Of a DNA stretch of 64,000 bases, positions 41,536 to 52,252 are shown piece by piece. How positions within the stretch are numbered: position 1 is the stretch's first letter; each line of letters starts with the position of its first letter. Position numbers and translations under genes: made by a program. The notes beneath the pieces were generated by a model. The model made no database searches. It was not told where the DNA came from and was given only the letters and a program-made list of their open reading frames with translations. Origin of the DNA: DRTC01 sp964521025 (GTDB lineage Bacteria > Cloacimonadota > Cloacimonadia > Cloacimonadales > TCS61); the NCBI GenBank assembly GCA_964521025.1, contig CAZFPK010000015.1, positions 1 to 64,000 of the forward strand. Reading direction: 5' to 3'.

Positions 41536-44500
41536 ATGAAAAAGACGATACTGATTTTAACAATCTTAATCGTATCGATTAGTTTGATTTCTGCAAAAAA
41601 CACCGGGCAAAATTTCGCACCTTATCTCGAACAACAGGAAAATCCAAAACTATCGGAAAAGGAAATTAGCGAGGAATATCCGGTACAAAAAACGCAAATC
41701 AAACAAGAAGCAAATGTTGAAGAATCGAAAACTACTCAAGAACTCGATTTCAAAGTAAGTGCTTTGCCTTACGAAAAAAACAGGATCACCAAACCGTTAC
41801 TTATCGAAAGGTCTATCTTCGAAGACGATTTCGAAACAGACAAAGGCTGGACTTTCAACGGCGAGTGGGAACGCGATATTCCCAGCGGACTTTACTACGA
41901 TCCTCCGGCTGGATCACACGGAAGATCCGGGAGATAAAGTTCTCGGACATGATCTGACCGGACTCGGTGCTTCTCCTTACTGGTATGAAAACGATCTTAC
42001 AGACCATGCGGAATGGGCGATTTCTCCCACAATCGATCGTTCGGGATATACGACTGTTGTTTTATCATTCTGGCGCTGGCTGGGAATCGACAGTTCCAAT
42101 AACGATCATGCTTATCTCGATGTCAGTAATGATAATGGTTCGACCTGGCATCAGGTTTGGGAAAATCCAACCGACTTTATTTTAGAAACTTCCTGGAATC
42201 AGTATGCTTATGATATTTCAACCTGGGCAGCAGGAGAAGCGCAGGTAAAAATCCGTTTCAGCGTCGGTTCAACCAACGAATCTATGAATCTCTTTAGTTG
42301 GAATATCGATGACCTGACGGTTTATGAAGGTGTTGTTCTCGGTCGCTGCTGCGATTATTCCGATCCGCTCAACCCGGTTTGTTATGATGATTATAGCGAA
42401 GATGACTGCAATGCCATTAACGGAGAATGGATTTACAACGAAACCTGTCTGGATGAACCTTGCACGGATTATCAAACCGGAGATATTTGCGAAAATCCGA
42501 TCCTAATAAGTATTCCATCCGAACTTCCTTATTCTGATCTCGCTCAAACCACTTGCGGCAGGATCGATGATTATTTTGATACTTGTTTATATCCCTGGGA
42601 TAACAGCGAAGATATTATTTATGAACTTGTAGTGAATTCTGATACCTGGCTTGAAATCTCCGTTGATCCCAAAACTACTTCATACACCTGCGTTTCTCTC
42701 GATAATGAATGTCCCGATTCCGATCAGAATTGTATTTTAATGCATCAGCAGGAATATGCCGAACCATACTCACTCGGCTGTTCCTTCCTCGCAGCAGGAA
42801 CTCACTACCTGATGTTGGATAATGCTCCCGCCTACGGTTGTATCCCCGAATTCGACCTGACAATAGTCGAATGTGAAGAACCGACCGGACGCTGCTGCGA
42901 TGATTCCAATCCGAAAATGCTGATTTGTTTTGAAGATTACACAGAAGCGGAATGTAATGCGATCAACGGAGAATGGCTTGAAGACGGAAACTGCACCGAT
43001 GATCCCTGCATTAGTCCTTATGGAGAAGATTGTGAAAATGCTGTCGAAATAACTACTTTACCGTGGGATATAATTTTCGATAATGATTATGCAACTGCAG
43101 ATGAGTATATCGGAAGTTGTCATAGTCCGGATACTTATTTGATGCAGAACGACGCCTGGTTCAAATATACAGCAAGCGACGATGTCTATTGTTTATTGGA
43201 AGTTACGGAATTGGAATTTATGAATATGGTGATGGCAATTTATCAAGGACCGGATTGTGATAACCTCACGGAAATTTATTGTATCAATGATCCCGAACCC
43301 TACTCGTATGGATTTAATGTTGTTACCGGTCAAACTTATTGGTTCCAGATTGGAGAATACGGAATTTGGGAAGGCGGTGGATTGATCCATTTTTATTTGG
43401 AAGGAGGAACACTCGGTCGCTGCTGCGATTATACCGATCCTGATAATCCTCTCTGTTATGACGATTATACGCAACCGGAATGTGATGCATTAGCAAATTC
43501 TTATTGGTTTTACGGTGGAAACTGTATCGACGATCCTTGCGCAGATATTATTGGAAACGACTGCTATTCACCTCGAAAACTCACTTTACCTGCTGATCTT
43601 CCCTTTTCCGACCTGGCTCAAACAACCTGCGGTCGTCTCAATGATTATGATGAAACCTGTTTGGGAGATTACGACGAAGGAGAAGACACCATCTATGAAT
43701 TGACCGTAACCGACGCAACCGTCATTACGATCACAATGGATCCGGATGTTACCCATTATACCGGTTTGCTGATAAGTTATGATTGTCCCAACATTGCCCA
43801 GTATTGTAAACATTTTGATTACGGAACTGACGGTATTAGAAAACTCGAATATCAGAAATTAATCCCCGGAACTTATTATGTGATGGTTTCTTCCTGGACA
43901 ACACCGAGTTGCATACCAACTTATGATTTGACTATTGTAGAAAGTCCTGCTTGTGCAACTGTCGAATGTTTACCCTCGGATATTCCAGAAAATGAACCGA
44001 CTTATCTCGGTTTATATGATTCCGAACCGGACACGACCAATGGCGGATGTTATTATGATGAACCGAAATTCGGAAATATTTCCTGCGGTGAAACTATCTG
44101 CGGAACGACCAGCACCTATTATGTGGATGATGGAGAAGACATCTTGAATTATCGTGATACGGATGAATATCTTTTCAGCCTGACTGAATCGAAAACAGTT
44201 ACCTTTACAGCCGAAGCAGACCTGTTCGATCCGAAAATCGCTGTTTTCCAGTATGATGATGAACCGGAAGATTGTGATTATTATGATCTGGATTTTGTCG
44301 ATAATGTCGGTTATTGTGAGACCGGAATACTGACGATCGGTTTATGTCCGGGTAATTATCGTGTCTGGCTCGGACATAATGATTATACTGGCGTCGATTG
44401 CGGAGCGAATTATCGCCTGACTCTCGATTGTTCCGGCTGGGCTCCGGCTCAAGGAGAATGCTGTGAAAATGCTTTTCCTTACCTGAATGTCGATGAACCT

Positions 44501-45052
44501 TATGTTTATGACGATCTAAATCCGTATGAATGGATCTGGTGGGAATTTAATAACCCGGTTTGCCAGGATGTAACTGTTTCGCTTTGCGATTCTAATTTCG
44601 ATACTATCCTGGAAGTTTGGTCAGAATGTAATGATTCTACCGGTTATCGAGGTTGGAGCGACGATTATGATTGTTCCGGCAGAATTGGCAGGTCGGTTCA
44701 ATCCCAGATCGATTTCAGATGTTTGTCAGCCGGAACTTATTACGCAAAAATTTATGGGTTTGAAGGTGACTCCGGGCAATATGTTTTAGAAATAACCAGT
44801 GGTGCTAATTGTTCTCCTCCCGGAATTCCGCAAAATGTCCAGATAACTCAAGACGGAACAAATGTAACTATCACCTGGGAAGCATCCTTGACCGGAACTG
44901 TAAATTACTATCAAGTTCGTTCCGATACAGATCCTTACGGTTCATTTTCAACCATCGAAGGTTATTTTTATGTCGAACCTTATGAATTTACGGAAGTTTT
45001 GGGAACAACCAAGTTTTATCGGATTGTTGCTGTGAATTATTGTGAGGAATAA
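41536..45052 (+). pseudogene. Large Cys-rich secreted protein, interrupted by a +1 frameshift
   Basis: The first frame (41536-41937) has a signal peptide (MKKTILILTILIVSISLISA) and reaches FEDDFETDKGWTFNGEWERD, then stops soon after DPPAG. The second frame resumes at 41915 with HTEDPGDKVLGHDLTG and runs to 45052. Removing one G near 41911 gives DPPADHTEDPGDK in one frame, so the intact protein would be about 1170 residues. Domains are a jelly-roll/MAM-like module (SFWRWLGIDSSN, SNDNGSTWHQVW), three Cys-rich GRCCDYSDP...CYDDY...C...C modules alternating with pre-peptidase-C-like domains, and a C-terminal FN3 domain. A cell-surface or secreted role is likely. Whether the shift is real, programmed or a sequencing error cannot be told here. 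Confidence 0.8.
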
Positions 45053-45057
45053 AATAA

Positions 45058-45110
45058 ACCTTCCAAAGGTCTCTACCAGAGGAATTCTTAAATGTTGACC
45101 TTTGGAAGGT
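45058..45110. repeat. 13-bp perfect inverted repeat after the Cys-rich gene
   Basis: ACCTTCCAAAGGT (45058-45070) and ACCTTTGGAAGGT (45098-45110) can form a hairpin with a 27-base loop. No T-tract follows. Each arm is itself nearly palindromic. Confidence 0.75.
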
Positions 45111-45120
45111 ATCCATTTGT

Positions 45121-45195
45121 GAGAGTGCGACTTGAGTTTTTAATTGTGTATTAGAAGATTTCACCCACAACTCGCATTTCATAGCAAGTCGTGTC
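45121..45195. repeat. REPIN-like repeat cluster 2
   Basis: Half of a type-A arm (GAGAGTGCGACTTGAG, 45121-45136) and a complete type-B arm (CACAACTCGC...AGCAAGTCGTGTC, 45166-45195). The type-B arm ends a few bases before AGGGAGGA of the following pseudogene. Confidence 0.88.
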
Positions 45196-45216
45196 TTTAG
45201 AAAGGGAGGAAAAATC

Positions 45217-45986
45217 AAGAACAAAAAAATGTTCGCTTTGGTTATTGCCAGCATTATGCTGGCTTTTGGAATGTTATCCGCAGATGTTCCAAACCTGATC
45301 GATTTTCAAGGCAGAATTACGGATTCTTCAGAAAATCCAATCAATGGTCCGGTCGGAATAACTTTTGCAGTTTACGAAGTTCAACCGGAGGAACTGTACT
45401 CTGGTCGGAAACTCAAAATCCGGTTTATGTTTCCAATGGATTGTTTCATGTATTGTTGGGAGCGGTGAATTCAATGCCGGAAGATTTATTCATCGAATCG
45501 AATCGCTGGATTGGAATCGATGTCAATTCAGACGGAGAAATGACTCCCAGAACACAGATAGCGAGTGTTCCATTTGCTAAAACAGACGGGGACTGGACTA
45601 TCGATGGGAATGACATTTATTCCAATAATTCCGGTAATGTCGAGATCGGGGAAATCAATCCGCAGGCAAAACTCGATGTCAAAGGAACTGTCGCTTTTGA
45701 TCGGGCATTTCTGAATCTCGATGGTTATCCGACTTACACACTTGATCCGGTTAAATCATTTTATTTTATCATTCCCGATCAATCCGGAACAGGAACAACT
45801 CTCACTCTTGCTGATGGAACTGCTTAAGGTCAAATATTAACCATAATTGTATCAATGTATAATTCCATAACAATACTTGATGGAGATAATACAAGATTGA
45901 ACGGTGATTGGGTAGGTTACGGTAACGATACAATTACTTTGATCTGGGCTCATGCCTGGTCGGAAATCAACAGGTCGAATAATTAA
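45217..45986 (+). pseudogene. Degenerate fibre-family gene: start loss, frameshift and internal stop
   Basis: Comparison with the paralogue at 49740 shows three lesions. The start region reads ATC-AAG-AAC where the paralogue has ATG-AAC (45217 region; an in-frame ATG remains at 45229). One A is missing near 45384, so the frame leaves EVQ and the correct continuation TGGTVLWSETQNPVYVSNG lies in another frame. A TAA at 45825 follows LADGTA, after which the frame continues GQILTIIVSMYN to AWSEINRSNN and stops at 45986. The head domain (VPNLIDFQGRITD, EMTPRTQIASVPF) and one GNVEIGEINP repeat are still visible. It is a decayed short member of the family. Confidence 0.85.
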
Positions 45987-45987
45987 T

Positions 45988-46328
45988 GATTCGAGATGCT
46001 ATGACCGCAGAGAGTGCGACTTGAATCTTTAGAGAGTAACTCAAACAATCTTGTTTGAGAGAATTAAAGGCACAACAGGACTGTGTCAGGCTTTTGACTG
46101 AATGATTGTGATACGATTTTCCGACACAACTCGCACTTCGTAACAAGTCGTGTCTTTAGATTCGAGTTGCTACAATCGCAGGGAGTGCGACTTGAATCTT
46201 TGGGAGAGTAACTCAAACAATCTTGTTTGAAAGAATTAGAGGTACAATCAGGACAAAGTCCGGCTTTTGATTGATTGATTGTGATACGGTTTTCAGACAC
46301 AACTCGCATTTCATAACAAAGTCGTGTC
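45988..46328. repeat. Two tandem REPIN-like units of about 171 bp
   Basis: Unit 1: type-A arm 45988-46027, about 95 bases of spacer with ACTCAAACAATC/GATTGTTTGAG-like pairing, type-B arm 46123-46154. Unit 2: type-A arm 46159-46198, the same spacer with small changes, type-B arm 46296-46328. Together they fill most of the 412-base gap before the next gene. The remainder (46329-46398) is AT-rich leader with GGAGG. Confidence 0.9.
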
Positions 46329-46398
46329 TGAAAAAAATTAACAAGTTTTGGTATTATGTTGATTTTTGGCAGGTTTTAACAAAAAAAAGGAGGTTATT

Positions 46399-49300
46399 AT
46401 GTTTATGTTAAAACAAGATCAAAAAATTATGATTTTAGTGGTTATTTTCTTATTTTCCACTTTACCACTAATTACAGGAGTTCCATCATGCATTACTTAC
46501 CAGGGTCGTCTTTTGGATCCTCCCGATGAGCCGCTTAATGCCGATGTTTCTATTACTTTCGCTATTTATGCGGATTCAACCGGGGGAATCTCATTATGGA
46601 CGGAAACACAAGACCCGGTAAGTGTCATCGATGGTTTATTCCAGGTAAAATTAGGTTCTGTAACTCCCCTGCCGGATGAACTTTTTAATGAATCGGAACG
46701 CTGGCTCGGATTGAATGTCGAAGGTGATGGAGAAATGAGTCCCAGAACACAAATCCTGAGCGCTGCTTATGCTCTGAATGCCCGGGATGTTTATGATGAA
46801 GATATTAACCCTAATTCTATCAATATCGAAGGATACGGTGCAGTAATTAATTCTTCCGGTGAATGGGTTGGAGAAACATTGCCTGCTGCCGGCTCGGATA
46901 AGCAGATGATTTACAACAACAATGGTTCACCAGCCGGAGCGGATGTTTATTATGATAATGCTTCAGGAAATATCGGGATTGGAACGACCAGTCCTGATGC
47001 AACATTAAGTTTAGGAACTAATAATGTTTTGATTAGGGGTTCTGGAAGTGTAGGTGTGGAAAGTGATATTTATTTTGATCAAAATGGTGGTATGGCAGCA
47101 GAGAAAGGATTGAATTTCTTCATCGATGCGGATAATGATGAAACGAACAATGCTTTTCATTTCAGAAAAGATGGTGAAAATGTTTTAGATCCGAATGTCA
47201 CCGAATTGATGACCATAAAAGAAAACGGAAATATCGGTTTTGGAAACACAGATCCGAATCAGAGCCTGGTTATCGGCAATGATTTCGGAGTTCTATCAGG
47301 GAAAAGGATAATTGTCGGTGATGATGAAGCAGGTACACTCTCTGGAATTGTTATAGGAGAAAATGCTGATAACCGCGGATGGTTAGTCTGGAGTGTAGAT
47401 AATGATAATTTTGGTATCGGAACGAGGAATTCAGGAACAACCTACAATACAATGAATTTTACTTCCGGAAATGTCGGAATCGGCACAACGAGCCCCTCCG
47501 AAAAATTAGATGTGAACGGCACCATCGAAATGACAGGTTTCAAATTACCAACCGGTGCTTCGAATAATTATGTTCTCACTTCCGACACAAACGGAAACGG
47601 CACCTGGCAGGAATCAACAGAAGGAGATATTACTTCCGTAACTGCTGGAACCGGACTAACCGGAGGAGGAGATTCCGGAGATGTAACTCTCAATGTCGAT
47701 TTTGCCGGAACCGGTTCCGACAGTACTGCTTCCCGGAGCGATCACAATCATGATGCAACTTATGTGAACGAAGGACAAACGGATGCAATAACAACTGCAA
47801 TGCTGCAGGATAATGCTGTAAAATCCGCTAAAATTCTCAATAACACCATTCAAAGAGACGATGTAACTCTCGACTTCAAATCTCCTTATGCGGATTCTTC
47901 CGATTTTGCTACAAATGCTGCTTATGCCGATTCTTCCGGAAATTCCCAAACTTCTGCAAGTCTGGAACTTCCCTACATCGATAGTGCCAGCAGCGATTCT
48001 TCTGTTGTAATCTTATCCAACACCGGAAACGGAGCAGGAGTTACCGGAGTTCACGAAACATCGGAAAATTACGGAAGTCTTGGTTCATTTCAATCCGGCG
48101 TTTATGGACAGAGTTTTAGCAATGCCGGTTTAATGGGATTCAGTAGTGATGGCTATGGAGTTTCTGCAATGACTGATAATGGATTAGGAGTTTACGGTGT
48201 TCATAATAGTAGTGGTAATTATGGTAGTATTGGAAATGTTACTTCCGGTGTTTCAGGAAATTCAACTTCCGGTTCAGGTGTCTCCGGAACCAGTACCGGT
48301 GGATTTGGTGTTTATGGAACCAGTTCTAATTTAGTAGGTGTTCAAGGTAGCCATACTGAAAGCGGAAATTACGGTAATTTAGGAAATTCTACTGCCGGTG
48401 TTTTTGGTTATAGTGAGGAAGGATACGGCGTTCATGGTACAGGTCCCAATGCTTACGGAACTCTTGGAGTAAATGTTTGGGGCAGTTATTATGGAGTCAG
48501 CGGATTTGCCTCCAGCGGAGTTGGTGCTAAAGGAGCATCTAATACTGGAACAGGAGTATATGGAACAAGTGACGATGGAGATGGAGTTTATGGAAGGAAT
48601 TCAAATTCCGGAAATTGGGGAAGTCTTGGTAGTAGCGGGGAAGGAGTTTGGGGATATAGTACTGATGAAATCGGTGTATTTGGGACAAGTACTAATGGTC
48701 ATGGTGTATATGGTTTTTCTAATTTTTTAGCCGGTGTTCATGGTGAAACAAATAATTCCTCCGGTATTGGAGTATATGGAGAAAATACTAATAGCGGGAA
48801 TTATGGAACTATCGGTTCTAGTGATACTGGAGTATCGGGTACAAGTACAAACGGTTATGGAATATATGGCACTAATACAAGCAGCGGAAATTTCGGATAC
48901 CTGGGCTCCGGATCTTATGGTGTTTATGGAAATGGTACATATAATGGAGTTCGTGGTGCTGGTGGTGAGTATGGAGTTTATGGTTATGGTGATGAAATTG
49001 GTGTTTATGGATTTGGTGATGATTATGGTGTTTATGGTTATTGTCCAATATCCGGATTTGCCGGATATTTTAATAATAATGTACATATAACAGGAACCCT
49101 AACAAAAGGAGCAGGTTCTTTCTTGATAGATCATCCGTTAGACCCGGAAAATAAACTGTTAAGACATAGTTTTGTAGAATCCCCTGAAAATCTGCTCATT
49201 TATCGCGGCAAAGTTTCTCTCGATGAAAATGGTGAAGCGATCGTTGAAATGCCGGATTATTTTATCGCTCTAACTAAAGAAGATGAAGCATCGATCCATC

Positions 49301-49608
49301 TGACTCCGGTAGGCAGACCATTCCTGACAGGAGCAGAATGGAATAAGGGATTTCGATCTTTTACTGTTTATGGCGATGCAGACAGAGATGTTTTTTGGGA
49401 AGTTCTCGTAGATCGAGATGATCCGGTTATCAAAGAATTGGGAAGACCGGTAGTCGAAGAAAAAGGACCGGATAACAAATTCTGCGATAGAGGTGAACTT
49501 TTATATCCAACCGCTTATGGTTACTCGGAATCGATGGGAAAAGATTATGAGGAGCAGGAACGAAACAGGAAGGAAATGGAAAAAGTAGAGAGTTTGAGAA
49601 AAAAATAG
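46399..49608 (+). CDS. Long fibre-like surface protein with GVYG repeats and IDHPLDP tail module
   Basis: A 1069-residue protein. N-terminal hydrophobic signal (KIMILVVIFLFSTLPLITG), head module (CITYQGRLLDPPDEPLNADV to SPRTQILSAAYALNA, about 30-140), a few GNIGIGTTSP repeats (about 195-390), and a coiled region. About 340 residues of glycine-rich GVYGTSxxGxGVYG/SGNYGSLG repeats follow (about 560-900). The tail module starts HITGTLTKGAGSFLIDHPLDPENK and ends KVESLRKK. It resembles trimeric tail-fibre-like proteins of diverse bacteria, but no S74 self-cleaving peptidase follows. I use the ATG at 46399 with AAGGAGGTTATT upstream rather than 46366. Confidence 0.85.
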   Translation: MFMLKQDQKIMILVVIFLFSTLPLITGVPSCITYQGRLLDPPDEPLNADVSITFAIYADSTGGISLWTETQDPVSVIDGLFQVKLGSVTPLPDELFNESERWLGLNVEGDGEMSPRTQILSAAYALNARDVYDEDINPNSINIEGYGAVINSSGEWVGETLPAAGSDKQMIYNNNGSPAGADVYYDNASGNIGIGTTSPDATLSLGTNNVLIRGSGSVGVESDIYFDQNGGMAAEKGLNFFIDADNDETNNAFHFRKDGENVLDPNVTELMTIKENGNIGFGNTDPNQSLVIGNDFGVLSGKRIIVGDDEAGTLSGIVIGENADNRGWLVWSVDNDNFGIGTRNSGTTYNTMNFTSGNVGIGTTSPSEKLDVNGTIEMTGFKLPTGASNNYVLTSDTNGNGTWQESTEGDITSVTAGTGLTGGGDSGDVTLNVDFAGTGSDSTASRSDHNHDATYVNEGQTDAITTAMLQDNAVKSAKILNNTIQRDDVTLDFKSPYADSSDFATNAAYADSSGNSQTSASLELPYIDSASSDSSVVILSNTGNGAGVTGVHETSENYGSLGSFQSGVYGQSFSNAGLMGFSSDGYGVSAMTDNGLGVYGVHNSSGNYGSIGNVTSGVSGNSTSGSGVSGTSTGGFGVYGTSSNLVGVQGSHTESGNYGNLGNSTAGVFGYSEEGYGVHGTGPNAYGTLGVNVWGSYYGVSGFASSGVGAKGASNTGTGVYGTSDDGDGVYGRNSNSGNWGSLGSSGEGVWGYSTDEIGVFGTSTNGHGVYGFSNFLAGVHGETNNSSGIGVYGENTNSGNYGTIGSSDTGVSGTSTNGYGIYGTNTSSGNFGYLGSGSYGVYGNGTYNGVRGAGGEYGVYGYGDEIGVYGFGDDYGVYGYCPISGFAGYFNNNVHITGTLTKGAGSFLIDHPLDPENKLLRHSFVESPENLLIYRGKVSLDENGEAIVEMPDYFIALTKEDEASIHLTPVGRPFLTGAEWNKGFRSFTVYGDADRDVFWEVLVDRDDPVIKELGRPVVEEKGPDNKFCDRGELLYPTAYGYSESMGKDYEEQERNRKEMEKVESLRKK

Positions 49609-49617
49609 AACATTAAT

Positions 49618-49718
49618 GATTCGAGTTGCTACGACCGCAGGAAGTGCGACTTGAATCTTTGGTATGATGAATGATGAAGAGTTTTCGACACAACTCGCAT
49701 TTCATAGCAAGTCGTGTC
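49618..49718. repeat. REPIN-like unit 3, compact 101-bp form
   Basis: Type-A arm 49618-49657, spacer with GATGAATGATGAAGAG, type-B arm 49687-49718. This is a complete A-spacer-B unit. The B arm ends 21 bases before the next ATG. Confidence 0.92.
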
Positions 49719-49739
49719 AAAGAAAAGGAGGAAAAAATT

Positions 49740-51485
49740 ATGAACAAAAAAATGTTCATTGTAGTATTCGTCGGTTTAATACTGACAATCGCTGTGTTGT
49801 CTGCTAATGTTCCTAATCTTATCGATTACCAGGGCAGATTAACAGATGCCAGCGAAAACCCGTTAGATGGAAGTTATTCCATCGTCTTTTCAATCTATGA
49901 TGTCGATACCGGAGGAACTGCACTCTGGTCTGAAACGCAAACCATCGATGTAAATGAAGGTTTATTTCAAGTAATTTTAGGTTCGAATACTTCCCTCTCA
50001 GAAGACTTATTCGATGGTTCGGAACTCTGGATTGGAATTAATGTCGAAAGTGATGGAGAAATGAGTCCAAGAACAAAAATCGTGAGTGTTCCGTATTCCA
50101 GAACTGATCGTGATTGGACTATCGATGGAAACGATATGTATTCCAATAATTCCGGAAATATCGGGATTGGAACAACCAGTCCAAGCCATGTGGTCGAAAT
50201 CGAAGGAACAACATCCAATCCTTTGCTTTACATAAACAAAACCGGTTCGGGAAGAGGATTAAAAGTCAGGACTACATCTGCCTGTGCGATCTGGGTAGAA
50301 AATGCCGGAAATCATGGTTTGAGAGTAACGCAGGCAAATGGAGACGGAGTTCATGTTACTAACGCAAACGGAGATGGTATCGAAGTGCAAAGTGCCGGAG
50401 GATTTGCCGGAAGATTTAATGGAGATGGTTATTTCAGTGGTAATGTCGGTATTGGAACAACAAGTCCGGATGATCAGTTAACAATACAAGGTTCGTCATA
50501 TCCATGGATAACTATTGAAAGCACAAGCGTTGAAGGTGGTGGTCTAAGTTTAAGTAGTTCTGAAGAAGAATGGCAAATTTACACTGAAAATACGGATTTG
50601 ACATTCTGGCAGGGAGATGATTACAGCGGACAGGAACGCATGGTTATCGATGATCAAGGAAATGTCGGGATTGGAACAACAAATCCGGAAGCAGAATTGG
50701 ATGTAAATGGAAATTATGTCTGGCATGCTCCACACAACTTTATGCTGAGAGGTGATGGTGAATTCAGTTTTGATTTTCCAGATGGAGACGGAAATGATCA
50801 TTGGCATGTCTGGGATCCGGTTCATGGCTCCATACTTACTGCCACAAATGATGGAAATGTCGGAATCGGGACCAATTCGCCAGATGCACTTCTTGTCCTT
50901 CAAGATGCAGATGATAATCCCTGGATTGGTTTCTGTCATGCTGACGGAACGGAAATCGGACATATAGATGTCGATTCGGATGGACATATGTGGATGGGAA
51001 CTAATGATGCAAATCCTTTAACACTATTTACTAATAATGGTTCTGATTTAACATTAAATGACGGTTTAATAGGAATCGGCACGGAAGAACCGAATTATAC
51101 TCTGGATATTGCTACCTATAATGAAGAAGCAATCAGGATTAGAAACACCGAAGGTGATGATAATAATGGTCTGGCATTTGCTGTTGGTGAATCTTCACCC
51201 TGGATGGATATAACGGAAAGCGAAGAATTCAGGATAAAACATACTCATTATGATTCACTCGGTATGTGGAATGACGGTAATAATACAAGACTGTTAATCG
51301 ATGGTTCGGGCAATGTTGGTATCGGCACCGAAACTCCTGCTCGAACTCTTCATGTTAATGATTATATGCGTCTGGAACCGGTTTCCGATCCTCCAGATAC
51401 ACCGAGTGCCGGTGATATTTACTTTGATTCGGATGATAATAAACTGAAATGTTTTGATGGAACCGACTGGCAGGATTGCTGGTAA
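49740..51485 (+). CDS. Fibre-like surface protein with GIGTTSP repeats
   Basis: A 581-residue protein: signal MNKKMFIVVFVGLILTIAVLSA, head module VPNLIDYQGRLTDASENPLD to MSPRTKIVSVPYS (about 25-120), then at least six GNVGIGTTxPxAxLxV repeats. It ends with LEPVSDPPDTPSAGDIYFDS and KLKCFDGTDWQDCW, not with the IDHPLDP tail of its neighbours. GIGTTSP repeats are common in trimeric fibre and tail-fibre-like proteins, where they probably build a beta-helical stalk. I start at 49740 (AAGGAGGAAAAAATT upstream), not at 49671, which would translate the type-B repeat arm. Confidence 0.86.
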   Translation: MNKKMFIVVFVGLILTIAVLSANVPNLIDYQGRLTDASENPLDGSYSIVFSIYDVDTGGTALWSETQTIDVNEGLFQVILGSNTSLSEDLFDGSELWIGINVESDGEMSPRTKIVSVPYSRTDRDWTIDGNDMYSNNSGNIGIGTTSPSHVVEIEGTTSNPLLYINKTGSGRGLKVRTTSACAIWVENAGNHGLRVTQANGDGVHVTNANGDGIEVQSAGGFAGRFNGDGYFSGNVGIGTTSPDDQLTIQGSSYPWITIESTSVEGGGLSLSSSEEEWQIYTENTDLTFWQGDDYSGQERMVIDDQGNVGIGTTNPEAELDVNGNYVWHAPHNFMLRGDGEFSFDFPDGDGNDHWHVWDPVHGSILTATNDGNVGIGTNSPDALLVLQDADDNPWIGFCHADGTEIGHIDVDSDGHMWMGTNDANPLTLFTNNGSDLTLNDGLIGIGTEEPNYTLDIATYNEEAIRIRNTEGDDNNGLAFAVGESSPWMDITESEEFRIKHTHYDSLGMWNDGNNTRLLIDGSGNVGIGTETPARTLHVNDYMRLEPVSDPPDTPSAGDIYFDSDDNKLKCFDGTDWQDCW

Positions 51486-51498
51486 TTTTTTACTTAAA

Positions 51499-51660
51499 AC
51501 TCGAGTTGCTATGATCCGGCAGTTGCCGGAGAATGCGACTTGAGATTTTTGTGGAAAAGATTCGAGTTGCTACGAACGCAGAGAGTGCGACTTGAATCTT
51601 GGAAACGACGAATAATGAGAAGTTTTTAGACACAACTCGCACTGCGCAGCAAGTCGTGTC
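51499..51660. repeat. REPIN-like cluster 4, upstream of the RAYT gene
   Basis: A diverged type-A arm (51499-51546), a full type-A arm (51559-51598), the conserved spacer GGAAACGACGAATAATGAG and a type-B arm (51629-51660). It ends 17 bases before the transposase start. Confidence 0.92.
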
Positions 51661-51677
51661 TGAAAAGAGGGAAATTT

Positions 51678-52247
51678 ATGCGATGTGAAAATGTAGATTT
51701 CATCAAAGGTGCCTACTTTCATATCTATCATCATGCGGTAAATAAAGAGTTACTTTTTAGAGATAGAGATGATTATCTCTATTTCCTGGAAAAGTTAAAC
51801 AAATATCTACCTTCATGTCCGATCTCGATCATTTCTTATTGTTTGATACCGAATCATTTCCATTTCTTGATCAAACAAAAAACGGAAATTCCGGCATTTA
51901 AACTTTTCAATCTAACTTCGGTTGCTTTTGTCAGGCATATAAATACAAAATATCATCGCATCGGAACAATATTTCGAGGTAAATTGAATCACATAAAAGT
52001 CGATAAAGAAAAATATCTCGTTTATTTATGCCAATATATTCATTGCAATCCGGTTCGAGCAGGATTGGTTGAAAAGCCGGAAGAATGGGAATTTTCAAAT
52101 TATCGAGATTGGATAGGACATAGAAATGGTAAATTAGTCGATAGACAGTTTATTAACGAAAGGATAACTTCTATCGATGATTATGTAAAGAATATCGAAT
52201 CCTATTTGGATTTATTAGATGATGATGAGTTTAATAAATTTCTATAA
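51678..52247 (+). CDS. REP-associated tyrosine transposase (RAYT, Y1/IS200-like)
   Basis: A 189-residue single-strand transposase of the Y1_Tnp superfamily. It has the HUH motif in IPNHFHFLIKQ (about residues 55-65), the preceding GAYFHIYHHAVNKELLFRD and the catalytic-helix region KYLVYLCQYIHCNPVRAGLV followed by PEEWEFSNYRDW. The NPVRAGLV...SNYRDW ending separates RAYTs from IS200/IS605 TnpA. RAYTs are single-copy domesticated enzymes associated with REP palindromes that they are thought to spread. Here REP-like arms flank it closely on both sides (51499-51660 and 52253-52582). AGAGGGAAATTT precedes the ATG. It is intact. No partner accessory gene is present. Confidence 0.95.
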   Translation: MRCENVDFIKGAYFHIYHHAVNKELLFRDRDDYLYFLEKLNKYLPSCPISIISYCLIPNHFHFLIKQKTEIPAFKLFNLTSVAFVRHINTKYHRIGTIFRGKLNHIKVDKEKYLVYLCQYIHCNPVRAGLVEKPEEWEFSNYRDWIGHRNGKLVDRQFINERITSIDDYVKNIESYLDLLDDDEFNKFL

Positions 52248-52252
52248 TAAAG

